DNA of 60,993 nucleotides from Savagea sp. Its GTDB lineage: Bacteria; Bacillota; Bacilli; Bacillales_A; Planococcaceae. The translations under genes and the position numbers were made by a program. Shown here one piece after another: positions 51,713 through 60,637 of the stretch. The first letter of the stretch is position 1. Each line of letters starts with the position of its first letter. The stretch spans positions 1 through 60,993 of the forward strand of contig JASLJC010000130.1 of NCBI GenBank assembly GCA_030152585.1, in the 5' to 3' direction. A model generated the notes under the pieces. The model was not told the DNA's origin. It saw nothing but the letters and a program-made list of their open reading frames with translations, and did not search any database.

Positions 51713-52369
51713 GTGAAAGAACATTTAACGATTGCCCTTGCAAAAGGAAGAACGGGAAAACAGGCGCTCGCTTTACTCGAAAAAGCAGGTATTGTCTTTT
51801 CAGAGTTAACGAAAGGGACGCGTAAACTCGTCATTTGGGATGATGCAAAACGTGTGAAGCTCATTTTAGTAAAAGCAGTCGACGTGCCAACGTACGTTGA
51901 AACAGGAGCAGCTGAAATTGGAATCGTCGGAAAAGATATTATTATGGAAGATAGTAAAGACGTTTATGAGCTCCTTGATTTACGGATTAGTGCATGTAAA
52001 CTCGTCGTTGCCGGTTTTCCAAACGTTGACATTTCGACGTATACGAAAATTGTCGTTGCATCGAAATATCCGAACGTAACGCGAAAATATTTTGAAGAAC
52101 GCGATATTTTAGCAGAAGTCATTAAATTAAATGGCTCGATTGAATTAGCACCGCTCATCGGCATGTCCGACGTCATCGTCGATATCGTCGAAACGGGAAC
52201 AACATTAAAAGAAAATGGGCTCGTTGAATTAGAAGACATTGCACCGAGCAGTGCACGAGTAATCGTCAATAAAGCGGGGTATGCCCGTAAAACCGAAAAA
52301 ATTCAAACGTTGATTGAAAAATTAAAACAAGAGGTGACAGCAAACGATGAAAATTGTACGAGCAAATGA
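51713..52369 (+). CDS. hisG: HisG, ATP phosphoribosyltransferase (short form)
   Basis: A 218-aa catalytic subunit for the first histidine step (ATP plus PRPP). The short length without C-terminal regulatory domain fits dependence on HisZ. PRPP-binding segment GMSDVIVDIVETGTTLKENGL. It overlaps hisD by 23 bp. Confidence 0.97.
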   Translation: MKEHLTIALAKGRTGKQALALLEKAGIVFSELTKGTRKLVIWDDAKRVKLILVKAVDVPTYVETGAAEIGIVGKDIIMEDSKDVYELLDLRISACKLVVAGFPNVDISTYTKIVVASKYPNVTRKYFEERDILAEVIKLNGSIELAPLIGMSDVIVDIVETGTTLKENGLVELEDIAPSSARVIVNKAGYARKTEKIQTLIEKLKQEVTANDENCTSK

Positions 52370-53624
52370 CTTTTTCGAAGAACGTCGTGCACAATTTGAA
52401 GCGACGGATATCGACCTATCTGTTGATGAAGCTGTGTTATCGATTATTCAAAATGTACGAAAACGTGGAGATGAAGCGTTACTCTCCTATACGAAACAGT
52501 TTGATCGCGTCACATTGCAAAACATTCGATTAACAGACGAAGAAAAAGAAGAAGCGTTACAACAAGTACCGACTACTTTATATGAAGCGTTACAACAAGC
52601 GCATGAACAAATTACTTCGTATCATACGTTACAAAAAGAAAAATCGTGGTTTCAACAAGTGCGACCCGGTGTAACACTCGGACAAAAAGTGACACCGATC
52701 GATCGTGTCGGTTTATACGCTCCAGGTGGTAAAGCAGTATATCCGTCGACTGTATTAATGAATGTAATTCCTGCAAAAATAGCAGGCGTCAAAGAAATTG
52801 TACTCGTTACACCACCACAACGAGACGGAACGTTGCCTCCTGCTATCGTCGCAGCAGCGGTTATTAGTGGAGTAACAGAAATATACAAAGTAGGTGGCGC
52901 ACAAGCAATCGCTGCATTAGCGTACGGAACAGAAACGATTCGTCCAGTCGATAAAATTACAGGACCTGGAAATATGTACGTTGCGCGTGCGAAAAAGTGG
53001 GTATACGGGGATGTTGCGATTGATATGATTGCAGGACCGAGTGAAATTTGTGTCGTAGCAGATGAAACGACAAATCCTATTTTTGCAGCGGCAGATTTAT
53101 TGTCACAAGCAGAACATGACGAACAAGCGAGTGCTATTTGTGTAACGACGAGTCGAGCTGTCGGAGAAGCGATTCAAAACGAAGTAAGCCGACAACTGAA
53201 ACAACTCGACCGACGCGAAATTGCAGCGGCTTCGATTGAAAATTACGGTCGAATTGTCCTCGTCGATCATTTAGACGATGTTCACGATGTCGTCAATCGT
53301 TTAGCACCAGAACATTTAGAACTTTTACATGAAGATGCGATGACGAGTATGCAAGCGATTGATCACGCAGGAGCGATTTTTATCGGTTCATATTGTCCAG
53401 AAGCAATTGGAGATTACGTCGCAGGACCGAATCATACATTGCCGACGAATGGAACTGCAGCATTTGCTTCACCGCTCGGCGTGTACGATTTTATGAAAAA
53501 GTCGAGTTTAATTCACTATACGAAAGAAGCATTTTTAAAAGACGCAGACGCTGTCATTACGATTGCGACAGCTGAACAATTAACAGGACATGCACGTTCT
53601 ATTGAAGTGCGGAAGGGAGAATGA
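52347..53624 (+). CDS. hisD: HisD, histidinol dehydrogenase
   Basis: A 425-aa zinc enzyme that oxidises histidinol to histidine. GLYAPGGKAVYPSTVLMNVIPA, GGAQAIAALAYGTETI, GPSEICVVADE, the zinc/catalytic region LLSQAEHDEQASA and APEHLEL are present. Full length; AAGAGGTGACAG serves as ribosome binding site within hisG. Confidence 0.97.
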   Translation: MKIVRANDFFEERRAQFEATDIDLSVDEAVLSIIQNVRKRGDEALLSYTKQFDRVTLQNIRLTDEEKEEALQQVPTTLYEALQQAHEQITSYHTLQKEKSWFQQVRPGVTLGQKVTPIDRVGLYAPGGKAVYPSTVLMNVIPAKIAGVKEIVLVTPPQRDGTLPPAIVAAAVISGVTEIYKVGGAQAIAALAYGTETIRPVDKITGPGNMYVARAKKWVYGDVAIDMIAGPSEICVVADETTNPIFAAADLLSQAEHDEQASAICVTTSRAVGEAIQNEVSRQLKQLDRREIAAASIENYGRIVLVDHLDDVHDVVNRLAPEHLELLHEDAMTSMQAIDHAGAIFIGSYCPEAIGDYVAGPNHTLPTNGTAAFASPLGVYDFMKKSSLIHYTKEAFLKDADAVITIATAEQLTGHARSIEVRKGE

Positions 53625-53627
53625 AAA

Positions 53628-54221
53628 ATGACAAAACGACAAGCATCACGTAAACGCCATACGGAAGAAACGTCGATTGAATTAGATTTTCATATCGACG
53701 GAACAGGACAGACGAATATTCAAACAGGCGTCGGATTTATCGATCATATGTTAACGCTTTTTGCAAAGCACGGTCAATTTGATTTAAACGTTTATTGCGA
53801 TGGAGATTTAGAAGTAGATCAACACCATACAGTAGAAGATATCGGTATAGCCTTAGGACAAGCCTTTTATGAAAGTATTGGTGATAAAGTCGGGATTACA
53901 CGATACGGAACGTTCCATTTACCGATGGATGAAACACTTGCGCTCGTTTCACTCGATATTAGTGGCCGTCCGTTTCTCGTTTACAACGTAGAAGGATTAA
54001 AAGATAAAGTCGGAGTATTCGATACAGAACTAGTAGAAGAATTTTTCATCGCTTTTACGAGTCATGCGCGTATTACATTACACATTAATGTAATGTACGG
54101 TAAAAATACCCACCATATGATTGAAGCGGTGTTTAAGGCGTTCGGACGTGCGTTATCACAAGCGAGTATTATTGATCCGAATGTAAAAGGTGTTCCATCA
54201 ACAAAAGGGTTATTAGAATAG
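53628..54221 (+). CDS. hisB: HisB, imidazoleglycerol-phosphate dehydratase
   Basis: A 197-aa monofunctional dehydratase with Mn-binding motifs DHMLTLFAKHGQFDL, DQHHTVEDIGIALGQAF and HHMIEAVFKAFGRAL. The phosphatase activity is supplied separately by HisJ. In relatives hisH follows; here hisA begins 8 nt later. Confidence 0.97.
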   Translation: MTKRQASRKRHTEETSIELDFHIDGTGQTNIQTGVGFIDHMLTLFAKHGQFDLNVYCDGDLEVDQHHTVEDIGIALGQAFYESIGDKVGITRYGTFHLPMDETLALVSLDISGRPFLVYNVEGLKDKVGVFDTELVEEFFIAFTSHARITLHINVMYGKNTHHMIEAVFKAFGRALSQASIIDPNVKGVPSTKGLLE

Positions 54222-54229
54222 GAGGAAGA

Positions 54230-54949
54230 ATGATGATTTTATTTCCAGCGATTGATATAAGAGGCGGTAATGCTGTTCGGTTAACACAGGGGGATTATGA
54301 TCAAGAAAAAGTATATCATACAGATCCGGTAGAAGTAGCGAAAGAATGGGAAGCACAAGGTGCCGAATATATTCATATCGTCGATTTAGACGGTGCGAAA
54401 AGTGGGTCTGGTGCCAATGGTGAAGCGATTAAACGAATTGCTTCAGCAGTGAATGTTCCGATTCAAGTCGGTGGTGGTGTTCGTACGATGGAAGATGTAA
54501 AACGTCATATCGATAACGGCGTACAACGTGTCATTATCGGGACAGCGGCAATCGAAAATCCACAGTTTTTAAAAGAAGCTGTCGAACAATATAAACAACG
54601 TATTGCAGTATCTATCGATGCGCGTAACGGATACGTCGCAACAGACGGTTGGACTGAAACGAGTGATACGAAAGCAATTGAACTCGTTCAGCAATTAGAA
54701 GTTATCGGTGTCGATACGATCGTTTACACAGATATTTTAAAAGACGGGATGATGCAAGGACCTAACTTTGAAGAGCTCGAACATATGCAAAAAGCGACGA
54801 CAATTAATGTGATTGCAAGTGGTGGGGTATCAACAGAGCAAAACATTCGTGATTTAGAACAATTAAATTTATACGGTGCGATTATCGGTAAAGCGTTATA
54901 CGAAGGAGATTTATCGCTAGCTTCACTCGTAAAGGGGTCCTCGAAATGA
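54230..54949 (+). CDS. hisA: HisA, ProFAR isomerase
   Basis: A 239-aa TIM-barrel enzyme opening with LFPAIDIRGGNAVRL, whose Asp is catalytic; second Asp in VYTDILKDGMM. Conserved VGGGVRTMEDV and ASGGVST phosphate sites. Two adjacent ATGs follow AGGAGG; the first is given. hisF overlaps by 4 bp (ATGA). Confidence 0.96.
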   Translation: MMILFPAIDIRGGNAVRLTQGDYDQEKVYHTDPVEVAKEWEAQGAEYIHIVDLDGAKSGSGANGEAIKRIASAVNVPIQVGGGVRTMEDVKRHIDNGVQRVIIGTAAIENPQFLKEAVEQYKQRIAVSIDARNGYVATDGWTETSDTKAIELVQQLEVIGVDTIVYTDILKDGMMQGPNFEELEHMQKATTINVIASGGVSTEQNIRDLEQLNLYGAIIGKALYEGDLSLASLVKGSSK

Positions 54950-55671
54950 GTAAAGTCATTCCATGTTTAGATATTGACAATCGAAAAGTTGTGAAAGGAA
55001 CGAAATTTAAAGACGTAAAAGAAATTGCCGATCCGTTAACTTTAGCTAAACAATATGCAGAAGGTGGAGCAGATGAACTCGTATTTTACGACATCTCGGC
55101 ATCTTATGAAGGACGGGGTTTATTTTACGATCTCATCGAAAGTATTCGAGCAGCGATTACAATTCCACTCGTCGTCGGAGGAGGAATTCGAACGGTAGAA
55201 GATGCCCAAAAACTTATAGCGATGGGGGCTAATAAAGTATCAATCAATAGTATCGCTTTAACGAATCCAGAAATCGTGCGCGAAATGTCAGAAGCGATCG
55301 GTCGTGAAAAAGTTGTCGTATCGCTCGACGTTCAAGAAGTAGAAGGTACGTGGCAATTGTTTGCAAAAGGTGGACGTGAAAATACGGGCATCGAAGCGTT
55401 ACAGTGGGCAAAACGAATGGAAGAAAGCGGTGCAGGTGAACTCGTCGTGAACAGTATTGACGAAGACGGTGTACAAAATGGCTATAATATTCCACTTATG
55501 CAAGCGATGCGTAAAACAGTATCAATTCCACTCGTTGCAAGTGGTGGAGCAGGAAAAATAGAGCACTTTGTAGAAGCGATTGAACAAGGAGGCGCAAATG
55601 GTGTCTTAGCCGCAAGCGTTTTCCATTTTGGTCAGTTGACTGTAGAAGAAGTAAAACGAGCAATTTCGTGA
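54946..55671 (+). CDS. hisF: HisF, imidazole glycerol phosphate synthase cyclase subunit
   Basis: A 241-aa TIM barrel, about 10 residues shorter than usual. Catalytic Asp9 (VIPCLDID) and the second Asp in VVVSLDVQ are kept, as are VGGGIRTVED and ASGGAG phosphate sites. The N-terminus is MSKVIPCLD where relatives have an invariant KRIIPCLD: the ammonia-channel gate Arg is replaced by Lys3. The motif around the second catalytic Asp strand reads VVNSIDEDG where typical HisF has LLTSxDxDG. No hisH partner lies in the operon. Confidence 0.93.
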   Translation: MSKVIPCLDIDNRKVVKGTKFKDVKEIADPLTLAKQYAEGGADELVFYDISASYEGRGLFYDLIESIRAAITIPLVVGGGIRTVEDAQKLIAMGANKVSINSIALTNPEIVREMSEAIGREKVVVSLDVQEVEGTWQLFAKGGRENTGIEALQWAKRMEESGAGELVVNSIDEDGVQNGYNIPLMQAMRKTVSIPLVASGGAGKIEHFVEAIEQGGANGVLAASVFHFGQLTVEEVKRAIS

Positions 55672-55699
55672 CAAATAAAGAGATAAAGAAGGATGACAG

Positions 55700-56332
55700 A
55701 TGAAAATAGAACAATTAACATTCGATGAAAAAGGATTAATTCCGGCCATTGTACAAGATGAAGCGACAGGTGACGTTTTAATGCTTGCTTATATGAATGC
55801 CGAAAGTATTCAAAAAACGATTGAAACGAAAGAAACATGGTTTTATAGCCGTTCACGTCAACAGTTATGGAATAAAGGGGCAACGTCGAACAATCGTCAA
55901 CATGTGAAAAAAATGGATGTTGATTGTGATGGAGATACGTTGCTCATTACGGTTTCTCCAGATGGTCCAGCTTGTCATACAGGAGAGCGTACTTGTTTCT
56001 TTACGAATGCTTATGATGAAAGTGAAGCTTTGCGTTCGGTCGTTTATGAAGTACGCGATGCGATTACCGAACGTAAAAACAACCCAATCGACGGTTCTTA
56101 TACGACGTATTTATTTACAGAAGGTGTCGATAAAATTTTGAAAAAAGTAGGAGAAGAAGCGACTGAAATCGTTATCGGTGCTAAAAATCGAGACCGAGAA
56201 AATGTAGCGATGGAAATTGCCGATCTCATTTACCACGTGCTCGTTTTAATGGAAGAGCAAGGCGTTACGATCGAAGATGTTCAACGTGTTTTACGTGACC
56301 GCCGACCGAAAGAAGGGGAAGTAGATGAATAA
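55700..56332 (+). CDS. hisI: HisIE, PR-AMP cyclohydrolase/PR-ATP pyrophosphatase
   Basis: A 210-aa fusion. HisI (about 1-110): ETKETWFYSRSRQQLWNKGATSNNRQHVKKMDVDCDGDTLLI and CHTGERTCFF zinc site. HisE (about 115-210): SYTTYLFTEGVDKILKKVGEEATEIVIGAKN and the helical MazG-like fold. It carries steps two and three of the pathway. The start follows AAGAAGGATGACAG. Confidence 0.96.
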   Translation: MKIEQLTFDEKGLIPAIVQDEATGDVLMLAYMNAESIQKTIETKETWFYSRSRQQLWNKGATSNNRQHVKKMDVDCDGDTLLITVSPDGPACHTGERTCFFTNAYDESEALRSVVYEVRDAITERKNNPIDGSYTTYLFTEGVDKILKKVGEEATEIVIGAKNRDRENVAMEIADLIYHVLVLMEEQGVTIEDVQRVLRDRRPKEGEVDE

Positions 56333-57383
56333 ATTTTGGAGCGCAGCGGTAAAGCGGACAGAGCCATATGTTCCGGGGGAACAGATGAACGATCCAGACG
56401 TCATTAAATTAAATACGAATGAAAATCCGTACCCACCAAGCCCGAAAGCGATTGAAGCGATGAAACGTGCCGTCGAAAAAGATTTACAAAAGTATCCGTC
56501 TCCAACAGCAGATACGTTACGTCAAGCAATCGCCGATGTAAACGGTGTACAAAAGGAAAATATTTTCGTCGGGAACGGTTCAGACGAAGTGCTCGCTTTC
56601 GCCTTTTATGCATTTTTTGAAGAAGGACGAGCGATTCGTTTTCCATCGATTACGTACAGTTTTTATCCGGTGTATGCGAAATTATTTGGCATACCGTACG
56701 AACAAATGCCATTGCGAGATGATTTTACTATTCGTCCAGAAGATTATTTCGATTCTGAAGGCGGCGTCATCTTTCCGAACCCGAACGCACCGACGAGTTT
56801 ATATTTAGAACAATCAGCAATCGAATCAATTCTCGAACAGAATCAAAACAGTGTCGTAATTGTCGACGAAGCGTATATCGATTATGCAGACGGACCTTCT
56901 GCTGTTAAGTGGATTGAACGTTATCCTAATTTACTCGTCATTCAAACGACGAGTAAATCGAGAGCATTAGCAGGATTACGCGTAGGATGTGCTTTCGGAC
57001 AACCGCATTTAATTGAAGCGCTCGTCCGAATGAAAGACTCTTTCAACTCGTATACGTTAGATCGTATCGCATTAGCAGGAGCAACGGCTGCATTTCGCGA
57101 TGTTGACTATTTTGAAGAGAAAAAAGAGGAAGTCCTTCAAACGAGAGAAAAGACGATAACGGCATTACAAAAAAGAGGATTTGACGTCTTACCTTCTGCT
57201 ACGAATTTCGTATTTGCAAAACGAAATGGGACTAATGCTGAACAATTGTATAAACAATTACGAGAAAGAAAAGTGCTCGTTCGTTATTTCGGAGATGAAC
57301 AAATTGCACACTATTTACGAATTACGATCGGCACAGACGAACAGATGGCAACATTTTTCCATCATCTCGATGAAATTTTATGA
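56325..57383 (+). CDS. hisC: HisC, histidinol-phosphate aminotransferase
   Basis: A 352-aa fold-type I PLP enzyme. NENPYPPSPKAIEAMK, VGNGSDEVLAF, VDEAYIDYA and the PLP Lys in TTSKSRALAGLRVG. It overlaps hisI by 8 bp and closes the operon; in Bacillus subtilis hisC lies with the trp/aro genes instead. Confidence 0.96.
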   Translation: MNKFWSAAVKRTEPYVPGEQMNDPDVIKLNTNENPYPPSPKAIEAMKRAVEKDLQKYPSPTADTLRQAIADVNGVQKENIFVGNGSDEVLAFAFYAFFEEGRAIRFPSITYSFYPVYAKLFGIPYEQMPLRDDFTIRPEDYFDSEGGVIFPNPNAPTSLYLEQSAIESILEQNQNSVVIVDEAYIDYADGPSAVKWIERYPNLLVIQTTSKSRALAGLRVGCAFGQPHLIEALVRMKDSFNSYTLDRIALAGATAAFRDVDYFEEKKEEVLQTREKTITALQKRGFDVLPSATNFVFAKRNGTNAEQLYKQLRERKVLVRYFGDEQIAHYLRITIGTDEQMATFFHHLDEIL

Positions 57384-57390
57384 TAAATCA

Positions 57391-57443
57391 AAAAGACATA
57401 TGAAATGCGACAAACATTGTCCTTTTCCTATGTCTTTTATTTT
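57391..57443 (+). terminator. his operon terminator
   Basis: AAAAGACATA/TATGTCTTTT stem with an inner GACAA/TTGTC hairpin, then a T-rich run. Confidence 0.8.
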
Positions 57444-57523
57444 TTCATTTTGTCAAAGTGAAAAGGACAATCAGACATCTTTTCAAAATCATGATACACT
57501 GATAGAAAAAGGAGACGAATACT

Positions 57524-57715
57524 ATGATTTTTGATCTCGTCATGATTGCTGCATTATCACTCGGTGCTTACTTTTCGTTTCATAATGGTCAAACGTTACT
57601 CGGTAGTTTTTTTATCGTTCTCGTATTGTTAGAAGTACTCGTATTATGGAAAAATATGCGGGCTGCACGTCAACAACTGCGTGATGAATATTTAGAAAAC
57701 CCGAAAAAGAAATGA
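57524..57715 (+). CDS. Small membrane protein
   Basis: A 63-aa protein with two helices (residues 2-19 and 25-43) and a basic C-terminus (KNMRAARQQLRDEYLENPKKK) that should stay cytoplasmic. Strong AAAAGGAGACG before the ATG. Monocistronic. I do not recognise a family. Confidence 0.75.
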   Translation: MIFDLVMIAALSLGAYFSFHNGQTLLGSFFIVLVLLEVLVLWKNMRAARQQLRDEYLENPKKK

Positions 57716-57790
57716 TGAAACACTTTGCAACAAGTGGAAAATAGCGTAAGATAAAAGTTTAGGTACAACATTGAAAAGAGGGTTAACAAC

Positions 57791-58864
57791 ATGAAACAAT
57801 CCATTTATGGATATACGCAACAACAACTACAAGATTGGCTCGTTGAACACGGACAACAAAAATTCCGCGCAAAACAACTTTGGGACTGGTTATATGTCAA
57901 ACGTGTTCGTTCATTTGAAGAAATGACAAATTTAAGTAAAGAGATGCGCGCTGCATTAGATGAACATTTTTACATTACATCTTTAGAAGAAGAAGTCAAA
58001 CAAGTATCAGAAGACGGAACGATTAAGTTTTTATTCCGATTAGCTGATGGAAATTTAATTGAAACTGTCCTTATGACATTCCCATACGGCCATTCGGTTT
58101 GTGTGACGACTCAAGTCGGTTGTAATATCGGCTGCAGTTTCTGTGCAAGTGGTCTATTGAAAAAAGATCGTGACTTAACAGCAGGTGAAATCGTCGAACA
58201 AATTATGCACGTCCAACGTCACTTCGATGAAGAAGGATTAGACGAACGTGTAAGCCATATCGTCGTAATGGGAATTGGAGAGCCGTTCGATAATTATACG
58301 AATTTAATGAACTTTTTACGTGTCGTGAACGACCAAGACGGTTTATCAATCGGAGCTCGTCATATTACGGTGTCGACGAGTGGCTTAGCGCCAAAAATTC
58401 GAGAATTTGCGGATGAAGATATTCAAGTAAACTTAGCGGTTTCTCTTCATGCGCCGAACGATACGTTACGAACACGGATTATGAAAATTAACCGTGCGTA
58501 TCCGGTACGAGAAGTTATGGATGCGGTCGATTATTTCTTATCGAAGAAAAATCGTCGGATTACATTTGAATACATTTTGCTCGATGATGTAAATGACCAC
58601 GTAGAAGAAGCAGAACAACTTGCTAATTTACTACAATCGAAAAAACATTTATCATACGTCAACTTAATTCCATACAATCCTGTTGATGAACACGGTCAGT
58701 ATCGTCGAAGTAAACCAGACGCGATTCGCCGTTTCCACGACACCTTACAAAAACGAGGTATACCTTGTGGTGTCCGTTATGAAAATGGAGCCGATATTGA
58801 CGCGGCATGTGGACAGTTACGTAGTAAACAAATAAAAGTGAAACAAGCATGTGACCGAGGATAA
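57791..58864 (+). CDS. rlmN: Radical SAM rRNA/tRNA methyltransferase (RlmN family)
   Basis: A 357-aa enzyme expected to methylate C2 of A2503 in 23S rRNA and A37 in some tRNAs. The radical-SAM cluster is CNIGCSFCASG (about 112-122); GIGEPFDNY and SLHAPND bind SAM; the C-terminal Cys in DIDAACGQLR forms the methyl-Cys intermediate. The sequence SGLLKKDRDLTAGE and NLIPYNPVDEH is more like the staphylococcal branch than Bacillus subtilis RlmN. Confidence 0.92.
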   Translation: MKQSIYGYTQQQLQDWLVEHGQQKFRAKQLWDWLYVKRVRSFEEMTNLSKEMRAALDEHFYITSLEEEVKQVSEDGTIKFLFRLADGNLIETVLMTFPYGHSVCVTTQVGCNIGCSFCASGLLKKDRDLTAGEIVEQIMHVQRHFDEEGLDERVSHIVVMGIGEPFDNYTNLMNFLRVVNDQDGLSIGARHITVSTSGLAPKIREFADEDIQVNLAVSLHAPNDTLRTRIMKINRAYPVREVMDAVDYFLSKKNRRITFEYILLDDVNDHVEEAEQLANLLQSKKHLSYVNLIPYNPVDEHGQYRRSKPDAIRRFHDTLQKRGIPCGVRYENGADIDAACGQLRSKQIKVKQACDRG

Positions 58865-58893
58865 AAAGTGGTACAAATTAAGCAGAATTGAAT

Positions 58894-58940
58894 AAAACCT
58901 AGCTATCATTTACTTTAAGTAAGTGATGGCTAGGTTTTTT
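58894..58940 (+). terminator. rlmN terminator
   Basis: AAAACCTAGC/GCTAGGTTTT plus inner ATCATTTACTT/AGTAAGTGAT stem and T-run. Confidence 0.93.
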
Positions 58941-59081
58941 AGTTCTATAATATATTAGGTTCTTCACATAAATTTCGACGCATGTATACTTGTCGCAGAA
59001 TCGTCCTTCAACTTCAATGGCATCTGCAAATTTGTACGAACGGTTTTGTAAAAGGATTAAACAATAAAGCGAGGGAATCAA
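58941..59081 (-). pseudogene. Decayed transposase C-terminal remnant
   Basis: Minus strand 59015-58941 aligns with 61-138 (shared GAAGTTGAAG, CAAG, TGTGAA, ATATTATAGAAC). Translations KFADAIEVEGRF and, after a frameshift, RRNLCEEPNIL match KLAWEVEERARG and KELCENPNIYYR at the left edge. No start, no active site, reading frame broken. A short inverted repeat GCGAGGGAAT/ATTCCCTCG (59069-59117) lies beside it and may be the terminator of the two-component operon. Confidence 0.4.
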
Positions 59082-59220
59082 AAAGCAACAATCACTTTTA
59101 CTCCTTCAATTCCCTCGTGCGAAGATCTTACTAAAGTCATCCGTATAAAAATAACTAATTTTCGTTCGATTTGGTAAACGTATAAGACGTGAAAGGTGGC
59201 GAACGTTTAAGAACGGAACA

Positions 59221-60627
59221 TTATTCGAGTGATTGTTCTAATGTTGGAAATTCAATCGTCACTTTCGTACCTTCTCGTGTTTCACTTTGGATTGTAAAGT
59301 TACCATCGTGTAAATGAACGATCGCTTGTACGATTGACAAACCGAGGCCCGTTCCTCCTGTCGTTCGTGTTCTCGCTTTATCTGTTCGGAAAAAGCGTTC
59401 ACCGATTCGGTCTAAATCTTCGGCAGCAATAGTGACACCAGAATTGGTAATCGTATATTGAACAGAATGTGCGGTCTCAAGTAGTGTAATATCAATCGTT
59501 CCGCCCGTATTACAATATTTCACTGCATTATCGATTGTATTGTAAAACACTTGTTGCATTCGTTGTTCATCAGCGTAAATAATAATAGAATCATCAATTT
59601 GCCGCGTGAAAGAAATATGCTTTTGGTCCATTTGTATACGAAATAGATCAATTGTATCGTTCAACAATTGTGCTAATGGAATCGGCTCTTTATGAATCGA
59701 ATACATTTGTTCTTGTAAATGATTTAATTCAACGAGATCGTTGAGTAACTTATTCAACCGAGTCGTCTCTTTATCGATCGTTTCGATGTAATGTTCTGCT
59801 TCTTCTGGAGAATTGTATACTTTTTCACGTAAAGCGTGAGCATATCCACGAATATACGTCAACGGTGTTCGTAGTTCATGTACCATATTGGATGTAAATT
59901 CTTTTTTTCGTTCTTCTTGTTCTTCGAGTGAACGGCTCATCGCATTGAAAGCATGAGCGAGTTCTCCAATTTCATCGTCACGTTCAACGTTCAATCGGTG
60001 AGAGTAGTTTCCTTGTGACACTTCTTTTGAAAAGTCTTGAAGTTTACGCATCGGTGTAAAGAGCGAGTGCCATACCCGGTTTAAGATGAAAAATAAGCCG
60101 ACAAAAAATGTACTCCCTACAATAACTAAAATCGGAATACCTTGTTCAAAAACGTCTTGTATAGCAGCTAAAGGAACGTATAAAAACAAATAACCGACCC
60201 GTTGTCCATCTTTTTCCATCGGGAAAACTGCACCGATAATGTTTCGATCTAAATGTTCGACATATCCGTCTTTTACGATTTTCTCTCCTTGAATAAGCGA
60301 TTGTTCTTCTTTTTTTGTTAAAAGTGGTTCTTGATCAATCGCATAAGGAAAATCTTTTAATAATTGATCTGTCGTTTTCGCTGCCAACATTTCATGTTCT
60401 GAAATAATGTTATACCATTCGATTTTTTCAAACGTATTTTTATGGAAAATATCGTCATCGCAATGGACAGCCATTCGTTCCCCTTGATAAATAATCGAAC
60501 GTTCTACACTTTTTAAATAAAGTTCAGCGTATAAAAAATGTAAAAAGAAAAAAGAGAACAAAATGGTAAAGCCGACAGAAAGACCTAAAACCGCAAGCAT
60601 TTTTTGGCTAAAATTTAGCCTTCTCAT
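59221..60627 (-). CDS. Sensor histidine kinase
   Basis: A 468-aa membrane kinase: helix 1 (about 9-33), an extracytoplasmic sensor region of ~130 residues, helix 2 (about 165-186), HAMP domain (KLQDFSKEVSQGNYSHRLNVERDDEIGELAHAFNAM), phosphoacceptor His in NMVHELRTPLTYIRGY, and ATPase boxes NAVKYCN and GGTGLGLSIVQAIVHLH. It resembles the YclK type but the signal is unknown. The ATG at 60627 follows GAAGGTGGCACG, 10 nt after the regulator stop. Confidence 0.9.
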   Translation of the reverse strand: MRRLNFSQKMLAVLGLSVGFTILFSFFFLHFLYAELYLKSVERSIIYQGERMAVHCDDDIFHKNTFEKIEWYNIISEHEMLAAKTTDQLLKDFPYAIDQEPLLTKKEEQSLIQGEKIVKDGYVEHLDRNIIGAVFPMEKDGQRVGYLFLYVPLAAIQDVFEQGIPILVIVGSTFFVGLFFILNRVWHSLFTPMRKLQDFSKEVSQGNYSHRLNVERDDEIGELAHAFNAMSRSLEEQEERKKEFTSNMVHELRTPLTYIRGYAHALREKVYNSPEEAEHYIETIDKETTRLNKLLNDLVELNHLQEQMYSIHKEPIPLAQLLNDTIDLFRIQMDQKHISFTRQIDDSIIIYADEQRMQQVFYNTIDNAVKYCNTGGTIDITLLETAHSVQYTITNSGVTIAAEDLDRIGERFFRTDKARTRTTGGTGLGLSIVQAIVHLHDGNFTIQSETREGTKVTIEFPTLEQSLE

Positions 60628-60637
60628 CGTGCCACCT

